NCBI GenBank assembly: GCA_965248035.1 | Contig: OZ252054.1 | Coordinates: 1,178,001-1,242,000, forward strand | From: BJGV01 sp964194745 | GTDB taxonomy: Bacteria > Pseudomonadota > Gammaproteobacteria > Burkholderiales > Nitrosomonadaceae | Direction of reading: 5' to 3' | Length of the DNA: 64,000 nt | In this document: piece by piece, positions 28,014 to 36,938 of the stretch | How positions within the stretch are numbered: the stretch's first letter is position 1 | How the letters are laid out: each line of letters starts with the position of its first letter | Program-made: the position numbers and the translations under genes | The notes under the pieces: generated by a model | Told to the model about the DNA's origin: nothing | What the model saw: only the letters and a program-made list of their open reading frames with translations | Databases searched by the model: none

Positions 28014-29237
28014 ATGACAACTTTTATTTATATCATTGGTAATAGTGAAATTAACGTCTGGGGCTTAAGTGGTCGAGAACGTCTGCAACGTATGTTAAAG
28101 GCTTTCAATAATCAGGTTACCCTGGTTGATGACCTTAGTAATATTCCAGACGGAGCACAGGCATTGCTTCTATGCGCGGATCATTTGTTTGATGCGAGAG
28201 TGTTATCAGCATTAGTCCACACGCGATTGAATCTGATACTGGATAGTAATAGTGACCAAACGGTTGCTATCCGCATTGCTGATGGCAACGTGCCAAATGT
28301 ACTAGCGGATTTTCTGGGTGAAGGTAATGGACAGGCTATCTCTACTTTTCCTCGCTACAAACTGGATTACTTAAATTTAGAGCTTCAGCAAAAGAATCTG
28401 AAGAAGAAAGATGCGCCCTACGTGTTGTTTATTAATAGTTCTAATTACAAGATACTTGAATCGGAATTGTTTGCCGGATCATACAAGGGTGTAACTGATT
28501 TAGTTACGAAATGGATCTGGCCTGTGCCTGCATTTTGGTTTACTCACCTTTGTGTACGCATTGGTTTGCTGCCCAATCATGTCACCCTAATTAGCCTTGT
28601 ATTTGCTGCGTTGGTGGGAGTTGCATTTTGGTACGGCCATTACGGTATAGGATTGGTGGTGGGATGGGTCATGACTTTCTTGGATACCGTGGATGGCAAA
28701 TTGGCAAGGGTGACTGTTACTTCGAGTCGCTTTGGTGATGTACTCGATCATAGTCTAGATATTATTCATCCACCACTTTGGTATATGGCATGGGGTGTGG
28801 GGTTAACCACAGTATCAATATCGATACCCGACTTGCAGATACTAATGTGGTTGATGTTCATTGGTTATATTGGTGGTAGGGCATGTGAGGGGGTATTTCA
28901 GTTCTGGATAGGGTCATTTGATATGTTTATCTGGCGCAAGTTCGATTCATTTAACCGATTGATTACTGCCCGTCGCAACCCTAATTTGATATTGTTGACA
29001 TGTAGTTGGTTGATAAATCAACCAGAGCTCGGATTCTTGTCAGTGGTTATATGGCAACTACTCTCTACGTCCATTCTTGCTATGAGAGCAATTATCGGCT
29101 GGCGTGTAAAGCGACATCACGGCCCCTTGAAGTCGTGGTTTGAAGAAATTACTCTAGGTCGGAATGAAGGAGAGCTGGCTGTACGGATTTTTACCCGTAC
29201 ACCGGTTAATATAAATGACAGAAGAGTTACGAATTAA
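28014..29237 (+). CDS. CDP-alcohol phosphatidyltransferase with an extra N-terminal domain
   Basis: Integral membrane enzyme, 407 residues. The complete catalytic motif D224-x2-D-G-x2-A-R-x8-G-x3-D245-x3-D249 is present, flanked by several transmembrane segments. It would transfer a phospho-alcohol from a CDP-activated donor to an acceptor. About 170 residues at the N terminus are soluble and look like a worn nucleotidyltransferase or Rossmann fold, recalling the fused cytidylyltransferase/DIPP-synthase architecture. Catalytic NTP-transferase residues are not obvious there. The next gene (lipid kinase) may overlap its end by 23 bases. Substrates are unknown; phospho-head-group transfer to a ceramide- or diacylglycerol-type lipid is my inference from neighbours. 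Confidence 0.8.
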   Translation: MTTFIYIIGNSEINVWGLSGRERLQRMLKAFNNQVTLVDDLSNIPDGAQALLLCADHLFDARVLSALVHTRLNLILDSNSDQTVAIRIADGNVPNVLADFLGEGNGQAISTFPRYKLDYLNLELQQKNLKKKDAPYVLFINSSNYKILESELFAGSYKGVTDLVTKWIWPVPAFWFTHLCVRIGLLPNHVTLISLVFAALVGVAFWYGHYGIGLVVGWVMTFLDTVDGKLARVTVTSSRFGDVLDHSLDIIHPPLWYMAWGVGLTTVSISIPDLQILMWLMFIGYIGGRACEGVFQFWIGSFDMFIWRKFDSFNRLITARRNPNLILLTCSWLINQPELGFLSVVIWQLLSTSILAMRAIIGWRVKRHHGPLKSWFEEITLGRNEGELAVRIFTRTPVNINDRRVTN

Positions 29238-30207
29238 AAAATTACAAATGGGAGAGGCTAAAATTGGGTTACTTCTCAACCCTCTTAGCGGACGAATTCG
29301 TAAGCGCAAAGATGTCATAAAGCATGCGCTAGTAGAAATTCCCGGTGCAATTATTCAAGAAGCAACGAACGTACCCGAGTTCAATGCAACCGTGAGCCAT
29401 TTCTTGCATACTAGTGTTGATTTGCTGGTAATTGCTGGTGGAGATGGTACGGTACAGGCAGTTCTAAATCATTTGTTTACAACGCATCCTCTTGCAAATT
29501 GGCCGATTCTTGCTGTAATACCCGGTGGTACGACCAATATGACGGCGCTTGATTTAGTTAAATACAACGCTCCAGAAGACGCTGCACGACAATTAAGCAA
29601 ATGCTTGTTGATGCGGACTTTACCCTCATTATTACGACGACATGTATTGTGCATAGAGCAAACGAGTTCTGCTAAGGTGTATGGTATGTTTTTCGCTGTT
29701 GGTATTATTGCTCGTGCTGTAATATTCTCCCGGAGCAGAATCAAGCAAATGGGGATAACTGGAGAAATTTATTCGGGCCTAATCATGTTAGGTTATATAG
29801 CTGGGTTGTTTCTTGGACGTCGCAAAGGGTCATGGGCGCCAGCACAGATGACAACTATCAAGGTAGGTGGAAAGACTTACAATGGCACCTATCTGTTTTT
29901 GTTTGCTAGTGCGCTTGATCGCTTGCTATTTAATATGAGTCCGTACTGGGGGCAGGAGCAAGAATCATTTCATGTTACATTTGTCGAGCAACAGCGGAAA
30001 AAACCTTTACGTTGGCTATATTCGCTAATGTTAGGTCGAGGCGCAATCCTTAAGGAGCATAACGGTTATCATAGCCACAATAGTAGTGTGCTGGAGCTGG
30101 CGATAGATGACGATTACATTGTCGACGGAGAATCCTACCGAGCGGCAAGTCAGAATGGGCCGTTAAGTATCTCGGCGGCTGGTCCTGTCACTTTCCTGAC
30201 TTGGTAG
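29215..30207 (+). CDS. Diacylglycerol/sphingosine-kinase-family lipid kinase
   Basis: A 330-residue DAGK-catalytic-domain protein. ATP-binding signatures G-G-D-G-T at 75-79 and P-G-G-T-T-N at 103-108, plus L-L-N-P-L-S-G at the start, are intact. Members phosphorylate diacylglycerol, sphingosine, ceramide or undecaprenol. In Caulobacter a related kinase phosphorylates ceramide (from memory). The first ATG (29215) overlaps the previous gene; another at 29248 avoids the overlap and begins just before the conserved strand, so the start is uncertain. Position between a CDP-alcohol transferase and a TAM41-like nucleotidyltransferase suggests the kinase makes the phosphorylated lipid that is then activated with CTP. 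Confidence 0.8.
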   Translation: MTEELRIKKLQMGEAKIGLLLNPLSGRIRKRKDVIKHALVEIPGAIIQEATNVPEFNATVSHFLHTSVDLLVIAGGDGTVQAVLNHLFTTHPLANWPILAVIPGGTTNMTALDLVKYNAPEDAARQLSKCLLMRTLPSLLRRHVLCIEQTSSAKVYGMFFAVGIIARAVIFSRSRIKQMGITGEIYSGLIMLGYIAGLFLGRRKGSWAPAQMTTIKVGGKTYNGTYLFLFASALDRLLFNMSPYWGQEQESFHVTFVEQQRKKPLRWLYSLMLGRGAILKEHNGYHSHNSSVLELAIDDDYIVDGESYRAASQNGPLSISAAGPVTFLTW

Positions 30208-30237
30208 CATACAAACGGATCCAACAGACTTGTATCA

Positions 30238-31224
30238 ATGACAGATCATGCATCAACATTGGATAGAAAACTTCCGGATAACTTAGTTTCCGAAGTCGAA
30301 TCTATAGGATCAAGGGATGTGTCGGCAGATTTTTCAATCTTTGTTGAAGAATTGAAGTCACGTTTCGAGTCATCGCTGGATGCCATTATTCTTTATGGGT
30401 CTTGCTTGCGTTCATATGAGATTGATGATGGGATAGTTGATTTTTATACCGTGGTGGATGACTACAGTAATGCTTACCAAGAACATTACTTGCGCTATTT
30501 CAATACATGGTTGCCGCCGAATGTGTTTTATCTTGAGGTATCTAGGCAGGAAAAAACATTTCGTGCCAAATATGCAGTCATCTCAATGGCAGACTTCGAG
30601 AAAGGAAACCAATACTGGTTTCACTCGTACCTATGGGCGCGTTTTGCTCAACCTGTACGGTTATTGTATGTTCGAAATGAAACTATTCGCCAGCGTGTTT
30701 ACCATTCATTAGCGCATGCGGTAGTGGCATTTCTTAGTCCTACTGTGACGGCGTTGGGCGCGCGTGTAATAACTGTGGAAGAAATTTGGGTCAAGGGTTT
30801 GACACTCACCTATGCAGCTGAACTTCGGCCTGAGCGGAAATCGCGTGCACGTCAGCTTGCCGAGCTCAATTTGGATGACTACATAAAGCTGACCGAGCAT
30901 GCTTTACCTTTTCTAGTAGGAATACTTGAGAAATTGCCGGAGGAGCATCAAGGACAAAGCCGCTACCGATGCTTAACTAATGAGGCTGAGTGCCGAAATT
31001 CCTTGAGGCGTTGGCGCTTGCGGCGTTGGCAGGGGCGGGTCCTCTCCGTGCTTCGTCTGATAAAGGCGACATTTACCTTCCGAGACAGCATTGATTATGC
31101 CGCATGGAAGATCGAACGCCACACTGGAATTCGTATTGAAGTTACTCTCAAATTGCGCCGTCATCCCGTGTTATGGGGTTATAAAGTTTTTTGGAAATTA
31201 TTGCGACGTGGTGTATTACGCTGA
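30238..31224 (+). CDS. TAM41-like nucleotidyltransferase, putative lipid-phosphate cytidylyltransferase
   Basis: A 328-residue protein with no signal peptide. Residues 52-75 have a minimal nucleotidyltransferase core: L-Y-G-S-C-L-R-S, then D68 and V-V-D-D at 72-75. This resembles the Mmp37/TAM41 pattern (Y-G-S-G ... D-F ... D), whose mitochondrial members make CDP-diacylglycerol from phosphatidic acid. The C terminus is basic (W-R-L-R-R-W and R-R-H-P-V-L), suiting peripheral membrane binding. It lies 31 bases after the lipid kinase. I infer it activates a phosphorylated lipid with CTP; family membership is tentative. Confidence 0.5.
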   Translation: MTDHASTLDRKLPDNLVSEVESIGSRDVSADFSIFVEELKSRFESSLDAIILYGSCLRSYEIDDGIVDFYTVVDDYSNAYQEHYLRYFNTWLPPNVFYLEVSRQEKTFRAKYAVISMADFEKGNQYWFHSYLWARFAQPVRLLYVRNETIRQRVYHSLAHAVVAFLSPTVTALGARVITVEEIWVKGLTLTYAAELRPERKSRARQLAELNLDDYIKLTEHALPFLVGILEKLPEEHQGQSRYRCLTNEAECRNSLRRWRLRRWQGRVLSVLRLIKATFTFRDSIDYAAWKIERHTGIRIEVTLKLRRHPVLWGYKVFWKLLRRGVLR

Positions 31225-31505
31225 TGTTTGGTTCATAGAAAACAAGGAGACTAATAGCTTTTAACCTCACAAAATGATCAATCAACAGGCGTGAAAGTAT
31301 CAGTTTTTATGGATGATTTCCATATTGAGTTATTCAAGAATAAGACACAGACCGTCTTTAATTAATATATGTTGGCTCCATGTTGCCATGCAAGTTTAGG
31401 CGATATATATCATTTCAGCATGTGTTTCAGATAAAAAGGATGGGCGATCTCGACTATCTAACTGGAATAGATGTAAGCTCAAGAACTGCGGTCTTTGCTA
31501 TCAAA

Positions 31506-32288
31506 TTAACTTCGTTCAAATATGAAACAAGTCTCGCCCCAATTTTTTGTTGTTTTAAACTTGACTCTTAGGCCTGCTTGCCCCATCAGATTTACTGCCT
31601 CTTGCTGTTCTTCATCAGTGGCCAATTCTACGATAACAGACTTAATAGCATGATTGCTAAGTACATTCATAGCAGCCTTAATAATGGGGATTTCTATGCC
31701 ATCGACATCAATCTTAATATAATTGGGAAATGGGAAATTCCACATGGTGCACAAGTCATCCAGCGTTACTCCAAACATACCCTGGATATGATTAGCTGGA
31801 ATTTTCATGTTTTTAAGATCCTCTTCTCCAAATTGTGAACGGTTTCCCCCGGGAATAAATTTAGGAATATACAGTTTAGAGAATCCACTATTTCCGGATA
31901 CGGCAACACAATAGGGCGTAATATTATTTTCAAGATTATTTAGGTGTATATTCTTATTAAGCAAATAATAATTTATGCTCTGAGGCTCAAAAGCATACAC
32001 ATGAATTTTATTACCATGTTTTTTGACAGGATATAGGGAATATTGGCCGATGTTTGCGCCTAGATCAAAATAACATGAATCAGCTTCAAAGCTATCGAGC
32101 CAATCTAAAGTATCCGGTTCTTTAGCAGAATAAGTTTTTGCTCGTTTAAGAGTTCGCCAATTATCTACCTCAATACGTATTGACTGCCCTCTAACGTTTA
32201 CTTCTGTATAGCCACCTTTTATTCTATAAAGAGTTAATAGAAAACCTGACCAAAAATTTTTTAAGAATAAATACATGTTAGAAATCAT
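31506..32288 (-). CDS. FkbM-family methyltransferase
   Basis: A 260-residue SAM-dependent methyltransferase. The FkbM hallmarks are visible: D-L-G-A-N-I-G-Q-Y-S motif I, V-Y-A-F-E-P-Q following, and I-K-I-D-V-D-G-I-E later. Such enzymes commonly O-methylate sugars of surface glycans or glycolipids. Monocistronic, minus strand, AT-rich. It borders the lipid cluster and the polysaccharide cluster, and may decorate either product. Confidence 0.85.
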   Translation of the reverse strand: MISNMYLFLKNFWSGFLLTLYRIKGGYTEVNVRGQSIRIEVDNWRTLKRAKTYSAKEPDTLDWLDSFEADSCYFDLGANIGQYSLYPVKKHGNKIHVYAFEPQSINYYLLNKNIHLNNLENNITPYCVAVSGNSGFSKLYIPKFIPGGNRSQFGEEDLKNMKIPANHIQGMFGVTLDDLCTMWNFPFPNYIKIDVDGIEIPIIKAAMNVLSNHAIKSVIVELATDEEQQEAVNLMGQAGLRVKFKTTKNWGETCFIFERS

Positions 32289-32559
32289 AGATTCAACTCG
32301 TTAATGCATTGGGAAAATTAATACTGAGTAATCCTTAGAAATAATATAAATTTTAAATAATTTCGTGTCCGGTTAGTTCGAACTGCTAAAGCAGAATTAC
32401 AAGGAATACATGGGCCATGCTAGATAGATAATAGTACAGAGTGTTGTCCTTTTCAGTGCCGTAGATTAGCCATACCGTTCTTAGTAAGTGCAATACTTGG
32501 GTGGTAAAGCCAGGAGAATAAGCGACCAAATAATCCGTATTTGCATTAACAATACTGCT

Positions 32560-33201
32560 TCAGGTTAGTAATGCATTCAAATCGAATACCGTGTTCACCT
32601 GTTCTGGAAAGGGGCTTTTATCTCCAGTGCGCACACGTCCTAAGAAAGCGACATTGTTAGTCTGCGCACTTTGATAATCAATGAGTGCATCGCCAATCAT
32701 CAGCACACGTGTAGGTGTAAGACTATGAGTGGATAGTATCTCTGCAATCAGAGTCTGTTTTGATTTTGGCGAACCACGTACTTCGGTGAAATAAGGCTTC
32801 AGTCCGCGGCGAGTAACGATTGTATTCAGTTCTTCTTCAGGTGTGCCTGAGGCAATAAATAACGGTATGTTAGCAGCTTCTTTATGTACTAATTCGTTGG
32901 CGCCGGGTACTGGCTCACTCGCAATTACAGCTTCAACTACCAGTTTGGAGAAGCGTCTATCAAGTTCTCGTTCTTCATCTTGTGTCAGCGGTGGCATTTC
33001 CAAAAAATATTGTTGGAAATGTCGAAATTTTTGGTAGCGTGACAGGCCACCGTTCAGGCTGTGATAACGTACTACTTTACCTACTATCGTTTCCCCATAG
33101 GATTGATAAAGACCAGCAAAGGCTTGTGTTTTAATGTCTACCGATTCAACCAATACTCCGTCAAAATCAAAGATGATGGCCTGCCAATCTGTCGCCTTCA
33201 T
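32560..33201 (-). CDS. HAD-superfamily phosphatase
   Basis: A 213-residue haloacid-dehalogenase hydrolase: motif I F-D-F-D-G-V-L (D12 nucleophile, D14), a helical cap, motif II S-G-T-P, K in G-S-P-K-S-K, and motif IV M-I-G-D-A-L-I-D. It should remove phosphate from a small phosphorylated metabolite. Its start overlaps the epimerase gene by 4 bases. In the five-gene minus-strand set it would be the phosphatase, paralleling KdsC in Kdo synthesis; this role is inference. Confidence 0.8.
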   Translation of the reverse strand: MKATDWQAIIFDFDGVLVESVDIKTQAFAGLYQSYGETIVGKVVRYHSLNGGLSRYQKFRHFQQYFLEMPPLTQDEERELDRRFSKLVVEAVIASEPVPGANELVHKEAANIPLFIASGTPEEELNTIVTRRGLKPYFTEVRGSPKSKQTLIAEILSTHSLTPTRVLMIGDALIDYQSAQTNNVAFLGRVRTGDKSPFPEQVNTVFDLNALLT

Positions 33202-34139
33202 GCTTTGTTGTCGGATGCTGACGGCGTGGCATCATCGTTTGTACCGGAGTGATGCAATTCTTTGTGAATTTCCCTAAGGCAATCTAGCAGACCTTGACCT
33301 AGGTCAACATGTTCGTTGAGCACTAATTTACGACCAATACGTGGCTGAAACGCATAAGGGGTCACCTCGTAATGATGTACCGCATTAGCTTCGTCAAAAT
33401 GTAGTTCTATCGGCCACGGCATAATTTCCGAAATCATCGTCATAACATCCTTGATGCGCATACGTTCCTGCCCAGTAAGGATCAGATGGCGATTAGCGAA
33501 TTCTGGTGCCAGCACCTGCACGCTCATACGTGCGGCATCCTCAACATGGATGTATTCGCGAATAGCTTCACCACTACCCTTGTAGGTGATCGAGTGTTTC
33601 TCTACTGCTTCATGCAGCATCCGGTAGATACCATTTCGTGCATCGGTACGTCTACCATACAGAGAGCCATAGCGCAGAATGCAGTAGTCTAATCCGTAGC
33701 GCTCATGATAGGTTTCGATAAAGCGCTCTGCTGCTTGCTTACTCGCACGATAGAAAGAACCAGATTCGGAGTATACATATATAGTGCTAGCGAAGATAAA
33801 ACGGCGTGCGCCGGCGAGTCGAGCAGCTTCCAGTACGTTCATATTGCCCAGAATATTGACTGCTGCAGTAGCCAGTGGTTTCTCGTGGGCTTCATCGATG
33901 TCGGCAATTGCAGCAAAATTGTAAACTACAGCGGCACCCTGTGCAGCCTTTGTTACTTCTTCAAGATTCATAATGTCACCAACGATCATTTCTTGATCAT
34001 GTTGTTGGTAGGGTGACGGAGAGCGATCGAACAAACGCACTTGATAGCCGTCAGTGGAAAGTGCTTCGACTACATGACTACCAAGAAACCCACTAGCACC
34101 AAACACAATTGCAATTTCTTTAGACATTTTTAACTTCAC
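33198..34139 (-). CDS. NAD-dependent epimerase/dehydratase (extended SDR)
   Basis: A 313-residue extended short-chain dehydrogenase. NAD motif G-A-S-G-F-L-G-S-H near residue 14 and active-site Y-R-A-S-K (Y-x3-K) are intact, with S-T-I-Y upstream. Such enzymes modify nucleotide sugars. The gene overlaps the dehydrogenase upstream by 20 bases and the HAD gene downstream by 4. Substrate cannot be read from the sequence. Confidence 0.85.
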   Translation of the reverse strand: MKLKMSKEIAIVFGASGFLGSHVVEALSTDGYQVRLFDRSPSPYQQHDQEMIVGDIMNLEEVTKAAQGAAVVYNFAAIADIDEAHEKPLATAAVNILGNMNVLEAARLAGARRFIFASTIYVYSESGSFYRASKQAAERFIETYHERYGLDYCILRYGSLYGRRTDARNGIYRMLHEAVEKHSITYKGSGEAIREYIHVEDAARMSVQVLAPEFANRHLILTGQERMRIKDVMTMISEIMPWPIELHFDEANAVHHYEVTPYAFQPRIGRKLVLNEHVDLGQGLLDCLREIHKELHHSGTNDDATPSASDNKA

Positions 34140-35070
34140 TTTTTACTAAGCCAGCATTAATCAATCCCTCTAGCAGATTTTCCGCAGCTTCAATTTCCAT
34201 GCGCTTGCGCGACTCTCTAGCAAGGGAACCAATATGCGAAGTCAGAATTATCCTGTCATTCTCAATCAGTGGTCCATGGTAAGGCTCTTGCTCAAAAACA
34301 TCGAGTGCAGCCATGCCCAAATGTCCAGAAATCAAGGCTTCATCCAGCGCGATTTCGTCGATAAGGCCGCCCCGAGCAGCATTGATTATTATAGAGCCGG
34401 GCTTCATACGTGCAAACGCTTTCGTATCCAATAGGTGGTGAGTATCAGCTCCATAAGGCAGATGCAGGCTAATGACATCCGCTTCAGCTAACAATTTTTC
34501 TAACGGTAACGATTCTACTCCATGCGATGTTGGATCTATATAGGGATCGTGGGCAACTACCCTGGCATCAAAAGCTTGACACAACTGGGCAACACGCTGA
34601 CCAATATGTCCCAGGCCAATGATACCTACCAGCTGAGCAGCAAGTAATTGCCCCTGCATCCGTGACCACTTATTTACGCGTAGTAGTTGATCAATCTGAC
34701 AGATTCGTCTCAAAGCGGCTAATATCAAACCCATTGTGAGCTCGGCTACCGCTTGAGCTGGAGCTTCTGGTGTATTAAAAACGGTGATGTCCTGGCGCTT
34801 TGCTGCGGTGAGGTCAACATTATCCAAACCGGCCCCACAGCGTGATACCACTTTTAAGCCTTTAGCTGAAACAAAAACGCGTTCGGTCAGTGGCTCAATC
34901 CCAGCGATCATTCCAACAGTGTCCTGCCCCAGGAGTTTGATGATTTCATCTTCTGTGAGTTTACGTTTATAACTATTTCCAACAATATGCATCCCAGCTT
35001 TTACTAAATGCCGAAGATGAGGGTTATTTTTTACATCAAACGAAGAAGTAGAAATGACAAATTTGCTCAT
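34120..35070 (-). CDS. D-isomer-specific 2-hydroxyacid dehydrogenase
   Basis: A 316-residue dehydrogenase of the phosphoglycerate-dehydrogenase-like family. The NAD site G-L-G-H-I-G, the catalytic Arg in N-A-A-R-G-G, the Glu in D-V-F-E-Q-E-P and the His in T-S-H-I-G-S are present. It interconverts a 2-hydroxy acid and a 2-keto acid. It is coupled to the HpcH/HpaI aldolase gene by a 4-base overlap. With the aldolase it would supply or consume a 2-keto intermediate. Confidence 0.85.
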   Translation of the reverse strand: MSKFVISTSSFDVKNNPHLRHLVKAGMHIVGNSYKRKLTEDEIIKLLGQDTVGMIAGIEPLTERVFVSAKGLKVVSRCGAGLDNVDLTAAKRQDITVFNTPEAPAQAVAELTMGLILAALRRICQIDQLLRVNKWSRMQGQLLAAQLVGIIGLGHIGQRVAQLCQAFDARVVAHDPYIDPTSHGVESLPLEKLLAEADVISLHLPYGADTHHLLDTKAFARMKPGSIIINAARGGLIDEIALDEALISGHLGMAALDVFEQEPYHGPLIENDRIILTSHIGSLARESRKRMEIEAAENLLEGLINAGLVKSEVKNV

Positions 35071-35828
35071 AGGTCTGCTCTAATACTTTGTATATGGCTG
35101 CGGCAGAGTGTATCGAGGATTCGGATATCCAGGCTATAACCGATAAAGCTGAAGCCAATGTCAATTCGTTGTCGTAGCTCATTTTGGTCCGGTTCCACCA
35201 CATGAATGCCTCCCGGCTTACCCAGCCGATTTCCCGCTTCCAATACCCGCTCAATAGCTGACAGCACCTCAGGGTGATTGAACTCGCTTATCCGCCCCAT
35301 AGAACCAGATAAATCGTAAGGACCAATGATATAGGCATCGATTCCGTCAACAGAAAGAATTGAATCAATGGTATTAACTGCATCTATATGTTCGATCATT
35401 GCTACGATTACAGCATTTTCCTCTAGCCAGTGCCGATATTCCTGGAACCGTGCTCCATAACCTTGAGCGCGAGCAAGTCCAACTCCGCGTTGGCCCCGCG
35501 GAGGGTAATAAACTGCTTGTACCGCTGCTTTGGCATCAGCAGCAGATCTGACCATAGGCACCATCACGCCGGTTGCTCCCGCATCCATAACACGTTTGAT
35601 CTGGTCGGGATGGTTTGAAGTCAGTCGCACGATGGCCGGGCACTGTTGTCCATCGAGTACTTGGATCAACGTTTGAACTTCGCTCAGCTCTAAGACACTG
35701 TGTTCCATGTCCAGAACTAGCCAGTCAAACCCAGCAGCAGCCATGATCTCGGCGATTACCGGGTGACCCAGTGTGATCCATGATCCAAGGGTTAACTCAG
35801 ATTTGGCTAGTTTTAATTTCAATTGCAT
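35067..35828 (-). CDS. HpcH/HpaI-family aldolase
   Basis: A 253-residue class II pyruvate-type aldolase. L-V-L-D-M-E-H-S near residue 37, G-V-M-V-P-M-V-R, and P-P-R-G-Q-R-G-V-G are the family motifs; the acidic metal ligands appear in M-I-E-H and G-P-Y-D-L-S. These enzymes cleave or form 4-hydroxy-2-keto (3-deoxy) acids from pyruvate and an aldehyde. Lying between a 2-hydroxyacid dehydrogenase and a CMP-Kdo-synthetase-like gene, it may build a 3-deoxy-ulosonic acid in place of KdsA. Confidence 0.85.
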   Translation of the reverse strand: MQLKLKLAKSELTLGSWITLGHPVIAEIMAAAGFDWLVLDMEHSVLELSEVQTLIQVLDGQQCPAIVRLTSNHPDQIKRVMDAGATGVMVPMVRSAADAKAAVQAVYYPPRGQRGVGLARAQGYGARFQEYRHWLEENAVIVAMIEHIDAVNTIDSILSVDGIDAYIIGPYDLSGSMGRISEFNHPEVLSAIERVLEAGNRLGKPGGIHVVEPDQNELRQRIDIGFSFIGYSLDIRILDTLCRSHIQSIRADL

Positions 35829-35881
35829 GGGTGCTCCTTAAAAAGCTGCCAGAATACGCCGGTTGTGAATGGCGCCTGATT

Positions 35882-36631
35882 TCAATATGAGGCTAGCAAG
35901 GGATCCGATTCCATCAATTTAGCCACGCGTGCTAAGTCGGCCTCTGTATCGACTGCCTGTGTGTCAAACTCAGTTTTTACCATCTTCACACGGTAGCCAT
36001 GCTCCAGCAATCGTAGCATGTCTACGGATTCAAGTTGTTCAAGCGGCGTTGGCGGCAAACGAGTGTAATCGAACAAAGTAGTGCGCCGAAATGGAATGAT
36101 GCATACTTGTTTATAGGTAAGTGTCTGCATAAACCCTAATTTATCTATGGTTGGAATCGGTTGCCGTGACATATAAAGCGCATCACCCTGTTGATTCATT
36201 ATTACCTTGATAGTGTTGATATTGTAGAAGTCGGCTTCGTTATCGATACTACGCACGAGGTTTACACAGTTTAGTTGCAGATCATCTTGGAATGGTGCCA
36301 CCGCTGTGTCGATCATTTTCGGGTGTGTCATCGGTTCGTCACCTTGTACCATGACAATGAGCTCTGCATCGATCTTTTCGACTGCCTCGGCCACCCGGTC
36401 ACTCGCCCGTTCATGGGTATTAGCGGTCATGATTACGGGAGCGCCGAAATCTTGTGCCACCTGTCTAATTTCCTCGTCGCAAGTGGCAATGTAGGTGGCA
36501 TCAAGAGAGTCACTCATAGTGACACGCTTGTAGATATGTTCAAGCATGGTGCGGCCTAGTAGCATTGCAATCGGTTTGCCGGGAAAACGCGATGAATCCA
36601 TACGTGCCGGAATTACAGCAATTGTTTTCAT
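35882..36631 (-). CDS. kdsB: CMP-3-deoxy-ulosonate cytidylyltransferase (KdsB family)
   Basis: A 249-residue CMP-sugar synthetase. N terminus I-A-V-I-P-A-R-M-D-S-S-R-F-P-G-K-P is the KdsB nucleotide-binding signature; V-Q-G-D-E-P and Y-M-S-R-Q-P-I-P support Kdo-type specificity. It would transfer CMP from CTP to Kdo or a related 3-deoxy sugar acid. Many genomes carry a housekeeping kdsB near lpxK; this copy sits in a glycan cluster with its own aldolase and phosphatase, so it may be a paralogue for a different ulosonic acid. Confidence 0.85.
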   Translation of the reverse strand: MKTIAVIPARMDSSRFPGKPIAMLLGRTMLEHIYKRVTMSDSLDATYIATCDEEIRQVAQDFGAPVIMTANTHERASDRVAEAVEKIDAELIVMVQGDEPMTHPKMIDTAVAPFQDDLQLNCVNLVRSIDNEADFYNINTIKVIMNQQGDALYMSRQPIPTIDKLGFMQTLTYKQVCIIPFRRTTLFDYTRLPPTPLEQLESVDMLRLLEHGYRVKMVKTEFDTQAVDTEADLARVAKLMESDPLLASY

Positions 36632-36938
36632 TAGTAATTTTAAGTTTATTGGGGTTTATCTATCTTGATTTTTTCTTTTATTTGTTGATTGCTAGTTGTT
36701 TTAACCTAATGTCTACACTAGGATCTAGAACTTGTATTTTTATTAAAAGTTTGTTCTTAGAGTCTAATCCTACCACCAGAGAAGGGCTCCCTGCGAGAGG
36801 CTGAGATATCTAAGCTGGTAATTGAACACTTGCCAGTGTACAATTTTGCGCGTTTCCTCAACCTGTACATATCCAGAAAATTCCATTAAATGATAGACAT
36901 ATTGCTTGTCAGTAAGGTAGTAAGAATGAGGGCATAGC
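36632..36938. other. Intergenic region between divergent kdsB and a glycosyltransferase gene
   Basis: This 307-base AT-rich spacer holds no convincing coding frame. It must contain promoters for both divergent transcription units. I could not pick a single clear -35/-10 pair or operator. Confidence 0.5.
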
